A stretch of 55,794 nt of DNA, taken from assembly GCA_030680175.1 (NCBI GenBank), contig JAUXWO010000112.1, positions 1-55,794 of the forward strand, given 5' to 3'. Shown here one piece after another: positions 6,498 to 14,532 of this stretch. A model generated the notes under the pieces. It made no database searches and had not been told where the DNA came from. It saw only the letters and a program-made list of their open reading frames with translations. The translations under genes and the position numbers were made by a program. The DNA is from Vicinamibacterales bacterium. Lineage in GTDB: Bacteria > Acidobacteriota > Vicinamibacteria > Vicinamibacterales > UBA2999. Numbering within the stretch: the first letter of the stretch is position 1; each line of letters opens with the position of its first letter.

Positions 6498-7903
6498 GGC
6501 GTCTCCACAAGCTCGAGGACTGCCAGCCGGGCGCGCGCGGAGGCGTCCACGACCGCCCGCAGGTCCGCGTCACTGACCTCCGGATTCGAGACCAGCAGCC
6601 GCAGCGTGTCGACCCCCTCGAGGGGACCGTAATTCAGGAACGCGTCGCCGTCGGCGAGGAGCCGTGCCCGCACCTGGCGTGTGAGCGCGCCGGCATCGAC
6701 GCCGTCCGGGGCGGCTGGACGGAAGCAGACCGCCACGGTCTCGACCGGGGCCGCGAGGGCCAGGCCCGGGGTGTCACGGATGAGGGCGGCCGCGAACGCG
6801 GCGCGCTCGAACAACCGCTCGATGCGCGCGGCCAGGCCGGCATCGCCGAGGTGCATCCAGGTGGCCCACAGCTTGAGGGCGCCGACGCGGCGGGCGCACT
6901 TGAGGCCGCGCCGGCCGAGATCCGGGTCGCCATCCCCGTGGTAGAGATACGCCGCCCCATCAGGGGCGCACGCCGCCTCGAGCCGCCCCGCCTCGCGCAC
7001 GATCAGCGCTGAGCACGTCAGCGGGACGCCGATCAGCTTGTGCGCGTCCCAGACCACCGAGTCCGCCTGCCGGACGTCCTCGAGCAGATGGCGGTGACGC
7101 GGGGAGAGCAGCGCCGGTGCGCCCAGGCAGGCATCGACGTGCAGCCACACATCCTCGCCCCGGCACACCTCCGCGATCGCGCCGATCGGATCCACGCTGC
7201 CGCGGAACGTCGTGCCCGCCGTCGCGCAGACGAAGAACGGGCGGGCGCCGCGGGCGCGTGCCGACGCGAGGGCCGCCGCCAGCGCCTCCGGGCGCATGCG
7301 CCCGCGGGCGTCCACGGGGATGCGCTCCACGTTCGCCAGGCCGATGCCCGCCGCCTGCGCGGCGGTCGCCACCGAGTAGTGCGCGTCGGCCGACACGAAC
7401 GCAACCAGCGGCCGGTCCGGCCATCGCCCCGATTCACGAATGGCGGGACACGCGCGATGGCGCGCGGCGAGCAGCGCGAGGAGGTTCGACTCGCTGCCGC
7501 CGTCGGTGAACGTGCCGTCGCCGTGCTCGAAGCCGGTCACCCGGCAGAGACGCGCCAGCAGTGCCAACTCCACCGCCGTCGCCGCCGGACTCGCCTCCCA
7601 TGTCGCCATGGTCGTGTTGAGGAGCGTGCCGACGAAGTCGCCGACGAGCGCGACGGGCTGGAGGCCTGAAAAGAGCTGATTGTGGAAGCGTGGGCTGGCC
7701 GTGTTGACCGAGCGCGCCACGATCGCTTCGAGCCGGGACACGACCTCGTCGAACGGGATGCCGTCGCGCGGCGGGTCGAGCGGGATCGCGGCCGCGATCT
7801 CCGCGACCGGCTGCGGCGCGCCGAGCGGGGCCTCCCGGCGCGACATGGCGAGCGTCGCCACCCGCATCAAGGCGTCGAGGAAGGCGCGCTCAGACGCGGG
7901 CAC
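6494..7903 (-). CDS. PLP-dependent group II amino acid decarboxylase (GAD/CSAD-like)
   Basis: The 469-aa product carries the family landmarks FTDGGSESNLLALLAAR, HVDACLGAPALL (Asp binding the pyridine N) and SVVWDAHKLIGVPLTCSAL with the PLP lysine K289. The following LKCARRVGALKLWATWMHLG corresponds to the QCGRxxDxxKxWxxWxxxG stretch of glutamate, cysteine-sulfinate and aspartate decarboxylases. A small acidic amino acid substrate is therefore more likely than an aromatic one. The open frame reaches a TTG at 7939, but GTG 7903 has GGAGGA eight bases upstream and is preferred. The gene then overlaps the condensation gene by 14 bases. In context it probably supplies an amine for condensation with the ACP-bound acyl chain. 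Confidence 0.82.
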   Translation of the reverse strand: MPASERAFLDALMRVATLAMSRREAPLGAPQPVAEIAAAIPLDPPRDGIPFDEVVSRLEAIVARSVNTASPRFHNQLFSGLQPVALVGDFVGTLLNTTMATWEASPAATAVELALLARLCRVTGFEHGDGTFTDGGSESNLLALLAARHRACPAIRESGRWPDRPLVAFVSADAHYSVATAAQAAGIGLANVERIPVDARGRMRPEALAAALASARARGARPFFVCATAGTTFRGSVDPIGAIAEVCRGEDVWLHVDACLGAPALLSPRHRHLLEDVRQADSVVWDAHKLIGVPLTCSALIVREAGRLEAACAPDGAAYLYHGDGDPDLGRRGLKCARRVGALKLWATWMHLGDAGLAARIERLFERAAFAAALIRDTPGLALAAPVETVAVCFRPAAPDGVDAGALTRQVRARLLADGDAFLNYGPLEGVDTLRLLVSNPEVSDADLRAVVDASARARLAVLELVETP

Positions 7904-9233
7904 GGGCCTGGTCCTCCATGAGCGGGATCCCTGCGGCAACCGCCGCCGCGGGATCGCGGGTCACGGCGTCGAGCGCCGCAACGAAGGCGTCCGACAGGCG
8001 CTCGATCGTCGGGCTGTCGAACAGGCCGGCATCGAAGTCGAGCACGCCGTTCAGTTCCTGCTCGTACTCATACAGCAGCATCTCGGCGTCGTACCGGCTG
8101 CGGCGGTTCGGGATCGGGCGGACCATGGCCGTGGCGTCGAGGCTGACGCCGGTGCACGCGGCCAGGTGCGCGCGGAACGCGTCCTGGTCGAACACGTTCA
8201 ACATGATGATCATCGTCTCGAACGGCAGCGGCGCGCCGGGGCCGCGCGCCTCGACGAGACGGCCGAACGGCAGGTCGCGATCCCGCACGGCCTCGTGCAG
8301 CGCGCGCTGGACGCGCGCCACGAGCGCCGACCACGGCTCGCCTGGATCGACCTCCGTGCGCACGGCGACGGGATTCACGAACGGCGCCACCACATGACGG
8401 AAGGAGGCGGACCAGCGCCCGGCCGTGGAGGTGCCCACCACCAGGTCGCGCTCTCCCGTCCACGCCGCCAGGGCGGCGAAGTACGCCGCGAGCGACAGCA
8501 CAAAGGGCGTCGTGCGGAGCGCGGCCGCCTGTGCGCGGGTGCGCGCCCACGATGCGGCGCCCACCCGCGGCGAGCACAGGGCATTCGTGCGGGCAGGCGG
8601 CTCGCGCCGAGGGCGGTCCATCGGCACGGCCAGTCGCGGGGCGTCCGCCAGCCGCGCCTGAACGCGCGCGAGGGCCTCGACCGCTCCGGCGCTCGCCACG
8701 TACCCGGCCTCGAGGGCCACGTACGCGTGGTAGTCCTTGTCGATCCCCGGCAGCCGCGGCTCACGCCCCGTCCGCACGGCCGCGTAACACTCCCATAGTT
8801 CCGTGGCCGCCGTTGCCAGCCCCCAGCCATCCGCCAGGGCATGGTGCAGCACCAGCATCACGATCGTGCCCTCGCCACGGCGATAGACGCGCAGCGCCCA
8901 CGGCGGCGCGGCAGAGAGATCGAAGGCGGTGGCCGTCGCGTCGCGCAGATGCTCGTGCAATGCGTCCGGCGTCCATCCCTCGGCCGCGAACACCTGGACG
9001 TGCGCCGCCGGATCGGCCTGCGGCTGCACCTCCTGCCGCCATGCCTCGCCGTCGCGGATGAACACGGTGCGCAGCATCGGGTGCCGCGCGGCCAGTCGGG
9101 CGACGGCAGCCCCGGCGGCGGCCTCGTCCACGCGTGTGCCCACCTGCCAGGTCGTCTGCACGAGGATGGGCCAGGGCGCGTCGAGGAAGCGGCGCTGGAT
9201 CCAGGACGCCGGTGCGGAGGCGGACGCGGTCAC
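7890..9233 (-). CDS. Stand-alone NRPS-type condensation domain protein
   Basis: This 447-residue protein is a single condensation (C) domain. The catalytic HHxxxDG motif is HHALADG at residues 130-136. An N-terminal PMLRTVFIRDG motif (family H-P-x-L-R) and the later PFVNPVAVRTEV and DLPFGRLVEARG stretches match the canonical C-domain series. No adenylation, thiolation or thioesterase domain is attached. C domains join a carrier-bound acyl donor to an amine or alcohol. Here the upstream neighbour is a fatty acyl-AMP ligase with its own ACP and the downstream neighbour is an amino acid decarboxylase, so N-acylation of a free amine is the natural reading. The GTG start at 9233 overlaps the preceding stop (GTGA, 9233-9230). 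Confidence 0.87.
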   Translation of the reverse strand: MTASASAPASWIQRRFLDAPWPILVQTTWQVGTRVDEAAAGAAVARLAARHPMLRTVFIRDGEAWRQEVQPQADPAAHVQVFAAEGWTPDALHEHLRDATATAFDLSAAPPWALRVYRRGEGTIVMLVLHHALADGWGLATAATELWECYAAVRTGREPRLPGIDKDYHAYVALEAGYVASAGAVEALARVQARLADAPRLAVPMDRPRREPPARTNALCSPRVGAASWARTRAQAAALRTTPFVLSLAAYFAALAAWTGERDLVVGTSTAGRWSASFRHVVAPFVNPVAVRTEVDPGEPWSALVARVQRALHEAVRDRDLPFGRLVEARGPGAPLPFETMIIMLNVFDQDAFRAHLAACTGVSLDATAMVRPIPNRRSRYDAEMLLYEYEQELNGVLDFDAGLFDSPTIERLSDAFVAALDAVTRDPAAAVAAGIPLMEDQARARV

Positions 9234-11167
9234 GGATGCCCTTCCCCGATGACCACGCCGCGCGTCTCGGCAATCGCCGTAATCAACTGCTCGACGGGAC
9301 GGGGCTGGAGGATGAGGTCGGGGTCGAGGTCGGTGCCGAGCGCCGTGTCGAGCCGGTACTTCAACTCGACCAGCTTCACCGAGTCGAGACCGAGCTCCGC
9401 CGGCGTCCGCGACAGATCCACGTCGCCGGCCGTCGACTCGAGCAGATCCGCGAGCGCCGCCAGCACCTCGGCGCGAATCGGCGCCGTCACCTCATCGACC
9501 GGCACGGGGTCCGGAGGCGGCGCGGTGACCGTCCACGGTTCGGCCGTCCATGCCCCCTCGGCAAACAATGCACGGCAGCGGTGTCGCTGCACCTTGCCGC
9601 TCGTCGTGCGCGGCAGCGTGCTCTGGGGCAGCAGCACCACCGCCGCCACGGCCACCTCGAACTCCTCGCTGACCACCGCGCGCACGTGCCGGGCCAGTGC
9701 CGCGCGATCCACGTCCAGGCCGCGCACCAGCTCCTGCGCGATCACGATCCGTTCATCGCCGGTGGGGAAGGCCGCCGTCGCGTTCGGGACGCACGCCGCG
9801 TGGCTGCGACCCACCGCCTGCTCGAGGTCATGCGGGTGCAGCGTCTGCCCATGCACGAGCAGGATGTCCTTGAGGCGTCCCGCCACGTGCAGCTGGCCGT
9901 CGTGCAGCCGGCCGAGGTCGCCCGTCCGGAGCCACGGTCCGTCGCCATGCGCATCGCGCGCCGCGAACGTCCCGGCCGTGGCGCCGGCATCCTCCCAGTA
10001 GCCGCGAGCCACCGTCGTGCCCTGCACCCAGATCTCGCCCACCTGTCCGGCCTCGACGGGCACGCGCGTGTCCGGATCGACAATCGCGAGGCGCGCCTCG
10101 GGATGCGTGACGCCGCAGCCAACGGAGGCGCCGTCGATCGCGACGCCCCCGGCAGGTGGCCCCCCGGTCACCATCAGCGTGGCTTCCGCCAGCCCGTAGC
10201 ACGGCTGCCAGGCGCGCGGGTTGAAGCCCGACACCGCAAAGGCGTCGGCGAAGCGCTCGAGCGTCGCCGCTCGGACCGGCTCGGCGCCCGTCACGGCTGA
10301 GCACCAGGCCGAGAGATCGAGCGCGGCGCGCTCCTCGGGCGTCGTGCGGTCCACGCACAGGTCGTAGGCGAAATTGGGCGCGGCCGAGTGCGTCGCCCGG
10401 AGGCGCGACAGGGCCGACAGCCAGCGCAGCGGACGCTGCAGGAACGCGCCGGGCGTCATGCCGTACATCGGCGTCCCCTGGACGATGGGCTGCAGGGCGG
10501 TGCCGATCAGCCCGAAGTCGTGGAAGAGGGGCAGCCACGTGACGCTGACGGTCACCGGCCCGATCGCGCGGGCGATGATGGCCTCGTTCGCCATGATGTT
10601 GGCGTGCGTCACCATCACGCCGCGGGGGGACGCCGTCGACCCCGAGGTGTATTGCAGGAACGCCAGGTCACTGGCGTCGGGACGCGGCAGCGACGCCGAG
10701 GGGTCGCCGGCGGCGGCCTCCTCGAGATCCAGCACCGGGATACCGGCCAGTTCCGGCAGCGCCTCGAGGCGTGCCCGCGCACCCGATCCGCCGTCCGCGA
10801 GGGCGATCGCAGGCCGCGCACTCGACGCAATGGCCGCGATGCGCGCCGCGTGCGCGTTGCGGCGCGGCGGGAAGGCCGGCACCGCGATCACGCCGGCCGC
10901 GAGACACCCGAAGAAGGCGTCCAGGAACGCCGGCCCCGGCGGCAGCAGCAGCAGCGCCGTGCGTCCGCGCGCGCCGCGCGCGACCAACGTCGCGCCGATC
11001 GCGCGCGCGCGTGCGGCCAGCGCCGCATAGGTCACCGGCGGACGCGCGCGCTCGCCGTCGTCCAGCCAGGTCAGGACGGGCGCCTCGGGCGTGGTCTCGG
11101 CCCGGGCGTCAAGGGCGTGCAGGATCGTGGGGAGGGCGAGCGCCGCCCGCGTCGTCATCGCGCTCAC
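9230..11167 (-). CDS. Fatty acyl-AMP ligase fused to C-terminal acyl carrier protein
   Basis: A 645-aa two-domain protein. Residues about 10-555 form a FAAL-type adenylating enzyme: AFLQYTSGST at 169-178, GVMVTHANIMANEA, WLPLFHDFGLIG, QRPLRWLSALSR, a DLG-R-LHDGQLHVAGRLKD hinge and the TTSGKVQRHRCR tail. These match fatty acyl-AMP ligases that hand acyl adenylates to a carrier rather than to CoA. Residues about 565-640 are an ACP with GLDSVKL; Ser596 is the phosphopantetheine site. The long open frame upstream to 11590 is a shadow of the P450 gene; GTG 11167 overlaps the P450 stop (GTGA). The protein should activate a fatty acid and load it in cis for the P450 and condensation enzymes. Confidence 0.9.
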   Translation of the reverse strand: MSAMTTRAALALPTILHALDARAETTPEAPVLTWLDDGERARPPVTYAALAARARAIGATLVARGARGRTALLLLPPGPAFLDAFFGCLAAGVIAVPAFPPRRNAHAARIAAIASSARPAIALADGGSGARARLEALPELAGIPVLDLEEAAAGDPSASLPRPDASDLAFLQYTSGSTASPRGVMVTHANIMANEAIIARAIGPVTVSVTWLPLFHDFGLIGTALQPIVQGTPMYGMTPGAFLQRPLRWLSALSRLRATHSAAPNFAYDLCVDRTTPEERAALDLSAWCSAVTGAEPVRAATLERFADAFAVSGFNPRAWQPCYGLAEATLMVTGGPPAGGVAIDGASVGCGVTHPEARLAIVDPDTRVPVEAGQVGEIWVQGTTVARGYWEDAGATAGTFAARDAHGDGPWLRTGDLGRLHDGQLHVAGRLKDILLVHGQTLHPHDLEQAVGRSHAACVPNATAAFPTGDERIVIAQELVRGLDVDRAALARHVRAVVSEEFEVAVAAVVLLPQSTLPRTTSGKVQRHRCRALFAEGAWTAEPWTVTAPPPDPVPVDEVTAPIRAEVLAALADLLESTAGDVDLSRTPAELGLDSVKLVELKYRLDTALGTDLDPDLILQPRPVEQLITAIAETRGVVIGEGHP

Positions 11168-12498
11168 GCGCCGGCCCTCCGCCGCAGCGTGGCCGCCACG
11201 GGCTTGCGCGGGCGGGCGCCGCCCGTCGCGGCGAGCTGCGGTGTGGGGTCGCCCGATCCCATGTCGATGTCGAACCGGGTCACGAACGCGGCGGACGCCA
11301 TCGCGATCTCCTGCAGGGCGTAGGGCGCCCCCATGCAATAGCGCGGGCCGAAGCCGAACGGCAGATACGATCCGCGCACCGGGGGCGCCGCGAGGAAGCG
11401 CTCGGGCTGGAACGCGTCCGGCGAGGGGAACCACGTGGGCTGCCGGTGCAGGGCGTAGTTGCTCAGCAGCACGACCGCGCCGTCGGGGATGTCCACGCCC
11501 GCCAGCGTCGTCGGGCGGGTCGTCAGGCGATCGAAGAACCAGACGGACGGATAGAGCCGCAGCGTTTCCTGCACGCACGCGTCGAGCCACGGGTAGCGGT
11601 TGCGATCGATGACGTCCGACCAGGCCGACGGCGGGTCGGCGGCCAGTTCGTCACGCAGGCGCTGGGACGCGGCCGGATGGAGGGCCAGGAGGTACAGGAC
11701 CCAGTAGAGGGCGGAGGCGGTCGTGCCGGTCCCGGCGAGCACGATCGTCGCGATGAGATCCCGTAGGAGCCGGCGTGGCTCGAGGGGTTCCACTTCCGCG
11801 AGCGCCGGGCCCGCCAGCAGGCGTCCGACCATGGTGGACGCTGATGCGGCCTGCGCGTCGATGATCGCGTACAGCACACGGTCGAGGCGGGCGCGCCCGT
11901 CGGTCCAGCCCTGCCGGAACCGATCGACGTGCGCGGGGGAGAGGTTCGCCATGAGGTAGAGCCAGGCCGGCCCCATGCCGTCTTCCGCACGCGTCACGAC
12001 CTCCACGAGGTCCTCGAAGCCCCCGCACGTCTCGTCGTCAAGGAATTCGCGCAACACGGCCCGCAGGATCCATCGCCGCGTGTCGTCGAGCAGATCGAAG
12101 GGCGCGCCCGAATCGGCGCGGGCATCCCACCCGGCACACCAGTCGTCGAGTACGGGCGCGAACCGGGAGGGCGCGGACGCGGCGCGGGCGGCGGTCCACT
12201 CCGGTTGGAGGATGCGCCGGACGCCGCGCCACCTGGCGCCGTCCGACGTGACGGGACCGTCGCCGAGCATCAACCCAAGCCCCTGCTGGCCGGCGTACGG
12301 CCCCTTCGCAAACGTCTCGATGTCGCGCAGGACCTCGATGATGACGCCGGGGTCGCCGACCATGAAGCCATGGAGGCTCCCGAAGCGGAAGCGCTGCACC
12401 GGCGCGAGCGCGGCCTGCGACCTGAGCCAGGCGAACGGATCTCTGGCGAAGTCAGGAAGCGCGTCAGGAAGGGTGGGATGAACAGACGAGTGAGGCAT
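11164..12498 (-). CDS. Cytochrome P450
   Basis: The 444-residue protein has the haem loop FGFGPRYCMG with the axial Cys388, the K-helix ETLRLYP, and an F-Q-P-E-R-F meander. The I-helix reads AGTGTT (residues 255-260); the acidic residue normally before the conserved Thr is Gly. There is no signal anchor, so it is probably a soluble class I-type enzyme needing external ferredoxin/reductase, none of which is encoded here. ATG 12498 is chosen over a TTG at 12534. It is the first gene of the operon and is coupled by GTGA to the acyl-AMP ligase-ACP, so the acyl chain, free or ACP-bound, is its likeliest substrate. Confidence 0.88.
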   Translation of the reverse strand: MPHSSVHPTLPDALPDFARDPFAWLRSQAALAPVQRFRFGSLHGFMVGDPGVIIEVLRDIETFAKGPYAGQQGLGLMLGDGPVTSDGARWRGVRRILQPEWTAARAASAPSRFAPVLDDWCAGWDARADSGAPFDLLDDTRRWILRAVLREFLDDETCGGFEDLVEVVTRAEDGMGPAWLYLMANLSPAHVDRFRQGWTDGRARLDRVLYAIIDAQAASASTMVGRLLAGPALAEVEPLEPRRLLRDLIATIVLAGTGTTASALYWVLYLLALHPAASQRLRDELAADPPSAWSDVIDRNRYPWLDACVQETLRLYPSVWFFDRLTTRPTTLAGVDIPDGAVVLLSNYALHRQPTWFPSPDAFQPERFLAAPPVRGSYLPFGFGPRYCMGAPYALQEIAMASAAFVTRFDIDMGSGDPTPQLAATGGARPRKPVAATLRRRAGA

Positions 12499-12573
12499 GA
12501 GCGGGAGCAGAGGGTTCGCTAATGATAGCGCCAAAAAACAAGAGCGTCCCTCACGCCGGTGTGACGCACCAGA

Positions 12574-12760
12574 AGTCGAGTGACTGGCGAGGGGGAGGAA
12601 TTCGCCCGCACGAGACGGGACGGCGCGTGGATGGCACGATCGACGGGATTCGCCCTGCCTGGCGCAGCGGAGGCGGCGCCGGCTGATCTAGAGTCCGTCC
12701 GAGCGAGACGGAGTCGGGTGAGTGGCACGATCGAGGGGATTCGCCCTGCCTGGCGACGCG
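12574..12760. repeat. Degenerate tandem copies of the tRNA-Ser 3' end and flank
   Basis: The strip between the P450 operon start and the tRNA gene holds three imperfect repeats of the sequence around the tRNA 3' end, at about 12574-12611, 12629-12710 and 12712-12810. Each has a GTGG/CTGG-CG-type start followed by GGGATTCG or AATTCG. The two later copies share TTCGCCCTGCCTGGCG, GCGGCGCCGGCTGATCTAGAG and CGAGCGAGACGGAGTCG. The genuine tRNA end at 12814-12849 carries the same flank. This spacer (12499-12823) contains no supported gene. Confidence 0.65.
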
Positions 12761-12823
12761 GAAGCGGCGCCGGCTGATCTAGAGGCCCGCCCCCTCCGCC
12801 CGAGCGAGACGGAGTCGAGTGAG

Positions 12824-12913
12824 TGGCGGAGGGGGAGGGATTCGAACCCCCGGTAGAGTTTCCCCTACAGCGATTTTCAAGACCGCCGCCTTAAACCGCT
12901 CGGCCACCCCTCC
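12824..12913 (-). tRNA. tRNA-Ser (anticodon UGA)
   Basis: Read on the minus strand, GGAGGGG (12913-12907) pairs with CCCCTCC (12834-12828) as the acceptor stem. The discriminator G is at 12827 and an encoded CCA at 12826-12824. The D-arm GGCCGAGCGGTTTAAGGC, the anticodon loop CTTGAAA (anticodon TGA), a long variable arm typical of class II tRNAs, and the T-arm GGGTTCGAATCCC are all visible. It reads UCN serine codons. It lies about 200 bases downstream of serS on the same strand and could be co-transcribed with it. Confidence 0.95.
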
Positions 12914-12924
12914 GCAAACGTCTT

Positions 12925-13127
12925 CGCTGTCGGCTTTCATCTTTCAGCTTTCGGCTTTCGGCTTTCGGCACGATCGCGCGGATTCGCACATCGACAGATC
13001 ACTAGATCAACACATCACAGATCAACAGATCAACACATCAGAAGATACATCCAAGATCCTGGCATCTAACTTCAGATCACCACGTCACCACATCACAAGA
13101 TCGCCAGATTCTTTATCTATCTATCTA
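12925..13127. repeat. Period-7, period-9 and tetranucleotide repeats in serS-tRNA spacer
   Basis: From tRNA side to serS side: TTTCGGC-type heptamers (about 12930-12968), 9-mers of the GATCAACAC type (about 12988-13050), GATCACCAC/ATCACAAGA variants (13073-13110), and a TATC tetramer run at 13113-13127 that reaches into the serS stop codon. No open frame here has support. Confidence 0.8.
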
Positions 13128-14400
13128 TGATCGCCTTGCCTCGCATATAGGGCCTCAGTGCTTCCGGCACGATGATCGTGCCATCGGCCTGCTGGTAGTT
13201 CTCGAGGATCGCGATGAGCGTGCGGCCCACGGCGAGTCCGGACCCGTTCAGCGTGTGGACGTGCTCGGCCTTGCCCGTCCCCTCGGCACGGTACTTGATG
13301 TTGGCGCGCCGGGCCTGGAAGTCGCCGCAGTTGCTGCACGACGAGATCTCGCGGTAGGTCTTCTGGCTCGGCAGCCACACCTCGATGTCGTACGTCTTTG
13401 CCGCCGAGAAGCCCATGTCACCCGTGCAGAGGGCCATCGTGCGGTAGGGCAGGCTCAGCCGCTTGAGCACCTCCTCGGCATTGGCCGTCAGCGCCTCGAG
13501 TTCGTCGTACGACGAGTCGGGGGTGACGAACTTCACGAGCTCCACCTTGTCGAACTGGTGCTGCCGGATCAGCCCGCGCACGTCCGCGCCGTAGGATCCC
13601 GCCTCGCTGCGGAAGCACGGCGTGTAGGAGGCGTACTTGATCGGCAGCAGGCGTCCGTCGAGGATCTCCCCTCGATAAAGGTTCGTGACCGGCACCTCGG
13701 CGGTCGGGATCAGGTAGAGATCCCAGTCGCCCCCGATCTTGAAGAGGTCCGCCTCGAACTTCGGGAGCTGGCCGGTCCCGAAGAGCGTCTGGCTGTTGAC
13801 CAGGAACGGCGGCTCGATCTCCGTGTAGCCGTGTTCGGTGGCGTGCAGCTCCAGCATGAAGTTGATGAGCGCGCGTTCGAGCTGCGCGCCGGCCCCCGAC
13901 AGCACCGCGAAGCGCGCGCCGGCGATCTTGGTGGCCCGTTCGAAGTCGATGATCCCGAGTGCGGGGCCGAGATCCCAGTGCGCCTTCGGCTCGAAGTCGA
14001 ACACGCGCGGTTCGCCCCACGTGCGCACCACGACGTTGTCCGCCGCGGTCTTGCCGACCGGCACGCTCGCGTGCGGCAGGTTCGGAAGGTTCGCCAGGAG
14101 CCGCGTCCGCTGCTGCTCGACCGTGCCGAGTTCCACCTCCAGCTGCTTGATCTTCTGGCTGCGCTGCTTGTTCGCCTCGAAGATTGGCCGCGCGTCCAGG
14201 CCCTGGCGCTTGGTACGCGCCACTTCGTCGCCCGCGGCGTTCTGCTCGCGCTTCAGGCCCTCCATCTGCGGGATCAGGCGGCGGCGGTGCGATTCGAGGG
14301 TCGCCAGTTGCTCGAGCTCGGCCGTGGCATCCAGGCCGCGCGAGGCAAGGCCGGCCTTGACAAGGTCGAGGTTGTCTCTGACGTAGGAGGGATCAAGCAT
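13117..14400 (-). CDS. serS: Seryl-tRNA synthetase
   Basis: A 427-residue class IIa synthetase that charges tRNA-Ser. The N-terminal helical arm ([20 protein letters not shown] through the Glu/Lys-rich coiled coil to about residue 105) binds the long variable arm of tRNA-Ser. The catalytic core shows motif 2 ([20 protein letters not shown]) and motif 3 ([19 protein letters not shown]), with [15 protein letters not shown] as the family signature. The frame extends to 14466, but the extra residues are translated heptamer repeat; ATG 14400 begins the conserved protein. Its stop lies in a TATC repeat, and a cognate tRNA-Ser follows on the same strand. Confidence 0.97.
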   Translation of the reverse strand: MLDPSYVRDNLDLVKAGLASRGLDATAELEQLATLESHRRRLIPQMEGLKREQNAAGDEVARTKRQGLDARPIFEANKQRSQKIKQLEVELGTVEQQRTRLLANLPNLPHASVPVGKTAADNVVVRTWGEPRVFDFEPKAHWDLGPALGIIDFERATKIAGARFAVLSGAGAQLERALINFMLELHATEHGYTEIEPPFLVNSQTLFGTGQLPKFEADLFKIGGDWDLYLIPTAEVPVTNLYRGEILDGRLLPIKYASYTPCFRSEAGSYGADVRGLIRQHQFDKVELVKFVTPDSSYDELEALTANAEEVLKRLSLPYRTMALCTGDMGFSAAKTYDIEVWLPSQKTYREISSCSNCGDFQARRANIKYRAEGTGKAEHVHTLNGSGLAVGRTLIAILENYQQADGTIIVPEALRPYMRGKAIIDR

Positions 14401-14403
14401 GGT

Positions 14404-14508
14404 GGCTGTTCGCTTTACGCTCTTCGCTTCACGCTGTTCGCTGTTCGCTGCTCGGTACGACTTCACCGTTCCGGACGGGCCGGGCGAATGGCGAATAGCG
14501 AATGGCGG
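14404..14508. repeat. Arm-core-arm heptamer element between serS and galU
   Basis: The left arm (about 14404-14452) is built of TTCGCTG/TTCGCTT heptamers; the right arm (14483-14508) of GCGAATA/GCGAATG heptamers, its inverted complement. The core of about 30 bases is unrelated. The element fills the divergent promoter region, leaving little room for separate serS and galU promoters. Confidence 0.8.
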
Positions 14509-14532
14509 CCGTTCGGCACTATCCTAGTCTTA

